Positions 63,161-64,000 of a stretch of 64,000 nucleotides of DNA are shown piece after piece. The notes beneath the pieces are model-generated. The model worked only from the letters and a program-made list of their open reading frames with translations. It searched no databases and had not been told where the DNA came from. The DNA is from Deinococcus carri (GTDB lineage Bacteria > Deinococcota > Deinococci > Deinococcales > Deinococcaceae). Positions within the stretch are counted from its first letter, which is position 1, and every line of letters starts with the position of its first letter. The stretch lies in contig NZ_BAABRP010000001.1 of assembly GCF_039545055.1 (NCBI RefSeq), positions 735,501-799,500 on the forward strand, written 5' to 3'. A program made the translations under genes and the position numbers.

Positions 63161-64000
63161 TGTCCGCCGACGAGGGCCAGCACGGCGACGGTGTGCGGCG
63201 GGAGGACCGGCGTCCGCCTCCCCCTGGCGAGGCCGAGACGGAGCTGATTCCCGAACTCGCCCCGATGTTCCCCGGCGCGGCCCCCTTCCTCGCCCGCTTC
63301 CTGCCGCACTCGCCGCCCACCCATACGGGCCTGAACGTGCAGTTCTGCGACCTGCACACCTTCCTGCGGTACTTGCATGAACAGGCCTGGTTCGGCTACC
63401 TGCATGTCCTGCTGGCTGATCAGCACGCGGTCGTGCTGGTGTTCGAGGGCCGGGCGGTCACCGCCGCCGCCCTGAACACGACGGGCGAGCAGGCGCTGGG
63501 CGAGCTGCTCAACCTCTACGAGCAGGGGGGCGTCCTCAGCGCCCATCCGCTGCCGCCCACCTATGCCCACGTGCTGAGCGGCGTGGGCAGCCGGGCCTGG
63601 AAGTTCAACCTCACCGAGGACTTTACCGGCCTGCACGCCTGTCCGACCGGCGCAATTTTCTATGCCGGGGGCGAGGTGGTCGCCACCATGCCCGCCGCGC
63701 TGCCCTACGAGGGGGCCTTTCCCGCCCCCCTGCGCCCGCAGACATTGATTTTGCCCCGCAGCCTGGCCGGGTGGGCACACCAGCAGTACACCCTGACGCT
63801 GCGGGGCCGCGACGCCCTGAATGCCATCACCGACATTCACCGCAGTTTCCGCTTGCAGCACGGTACGGGAGGCCTGGGTTTTCTGCGCGCGCTGTGGGAA
63901 AAGCTGACGCCCGCCGAGTACGCCATGCGCGGGGACCTCGCGCTGCATGACCTCGAACCGCTGCTGCGCGAGTTTCTGAAGACGGGGCTGGTGCGGGATG
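63160..64000 (+). CDS. Protein of unknown function, truncated by window edge
   Basis: The first 280 codons are present. ATG 63160 overlaps the TGA of the carbonic anhydrase gene (TGATG), so it is coupled. The N-terminal 35 residues are charged and Pro-rich. Then come APFLARFLPHSPPTHTG, VQFCDLHTFLRYLHEQAWFG and YLHVLLADQHAVVLVFEGRA, a mixed alpha/beta pattern that loosely recalls DUF4388-like regulatory modules, and later LRALWEKLTPAEYAMRGDLA. I do not recognise the family. No signal peptide or membrane span is seen. Confidence 0.6.
   Translation, partial: MSADEGQHGDGVRREDRRPPPPGEAETELIPELAPMFPGAAPFLARFLPHSPPTHTGLNVQFCDLHTFLRYLHEQAWFGYLHVLLADQHAVVLVFEGRAVTAAALNTTGEQALGELLNLYEQGGVLSAHPLPPTYAHVLSGVGSRAWKFNLTEDFTGLHACPTGAIFYAGGEVVATMPAALPYEGAFPAPLRPQTLILPRSLAGWAHQQYTLTLRGRDALNAITDIHRSFRLQHGTGGLGFLRALWEKLTPAEYAMRGDLALHDLEPLLREFLKTGLVRD

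Overview
The window is a high-GC bacterial chromosome segment that I read as Deinococcus (phylum Deinococcota). Three things support this. RecD2, SbcC/SbcD, SMC, a Mn/Fe superoxide dismutase, MsrA and several Nudix hydrolases occur together. About half of the genes have a TANNNT -10 box ending only 5-9 nt before the start codon, the leaderless arrangement documented in Deinococcus. The intergenic DNA is rich in short dispersed repeats. I see no rRNA, tRNA, CRISPR array, prophage or intact insertion sequence. I read about 66 protein genes, a few of them partial, broken or uncertain.

Layout. 1-11.8 kb: a truncated GNAT gene, an M3 oligopeptidase, a split ChrA chromate transporter pair, a ribbon-helix-helix (RHH) regulator plus VOC protein, a three-gene ABC-2 exporter operon, an FtsX/LolC-like permease, a secreted DUF4384/PEGA protein, and a Nudix-MazG operon. 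11.9-19 kb: an SDR enzyme, a hairpin-rich gap, the smpB - degenerate amidase - GerMN operon, and smc. 19-31 kb: genome maintenance (Nudix, sbcC, sbcD, recD2), a Uma2 protein, a vapB gene with a frame-broken vapC, an MFS transporter, a winged-helix regulator and a lipoprotein. 31-36 kb: pyrG with an attenuator-like leader, coaE, a TPR protein with a coupled 25-codon upstream ORF, and sodA. 36-41.6 kb: a tripartite tricarboxylate transporter (tctCBA) divergent from a CitA/CitB-type two-component system that probably controls it. 41.9-50.5 kb: a hydrolase lipoprotein, a pyrophosphatase-like gene, rsmE/prmA, proC, a TauE permease, msrA, a MOSC protein and a phospholipase D. 50.7-64 kb: a saccharopine/carboxynorspermidine dehydrogenase, aroA, a PQQ-type sugar dehydrogenase-like protein, a polytopic histidine-rich membrane protein, a nitroreductase, a Cys/Met PLP enzyme, DUF99, an M48 protease, DUF898, a cold-shock protein, a Nudix enzyme, a gamma-carbonic anhydrase and an unknown truncated gene.

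The most unusual signal is in the non-coding DNA. At least ten intergenic sites carry one architecture: two complementary arms, each built of two to four imperfect 7-nt units. The heptad differs from class to class (GCGGGAC, GTTAGTG, GCAGAAG, GCCAGCG, GAGCTAT, TTAGGCG). These hairpins sit between genes of operons and at convergent gene ends. In several places they supply the last or first codons of real genes. A second family (about 138 bp, ends TGATACGG / CCGTATGA) has two full copies flanking smc and a decayed third copy. Two further MITE-like elements (about 200 bp) have terminal inverted repeats, one with an 8-bp direct repeat at its ends. I found no clear new defence or biosynthetic system; the strongest leads are these repeats and the small coupled ORF before the TPR gene.
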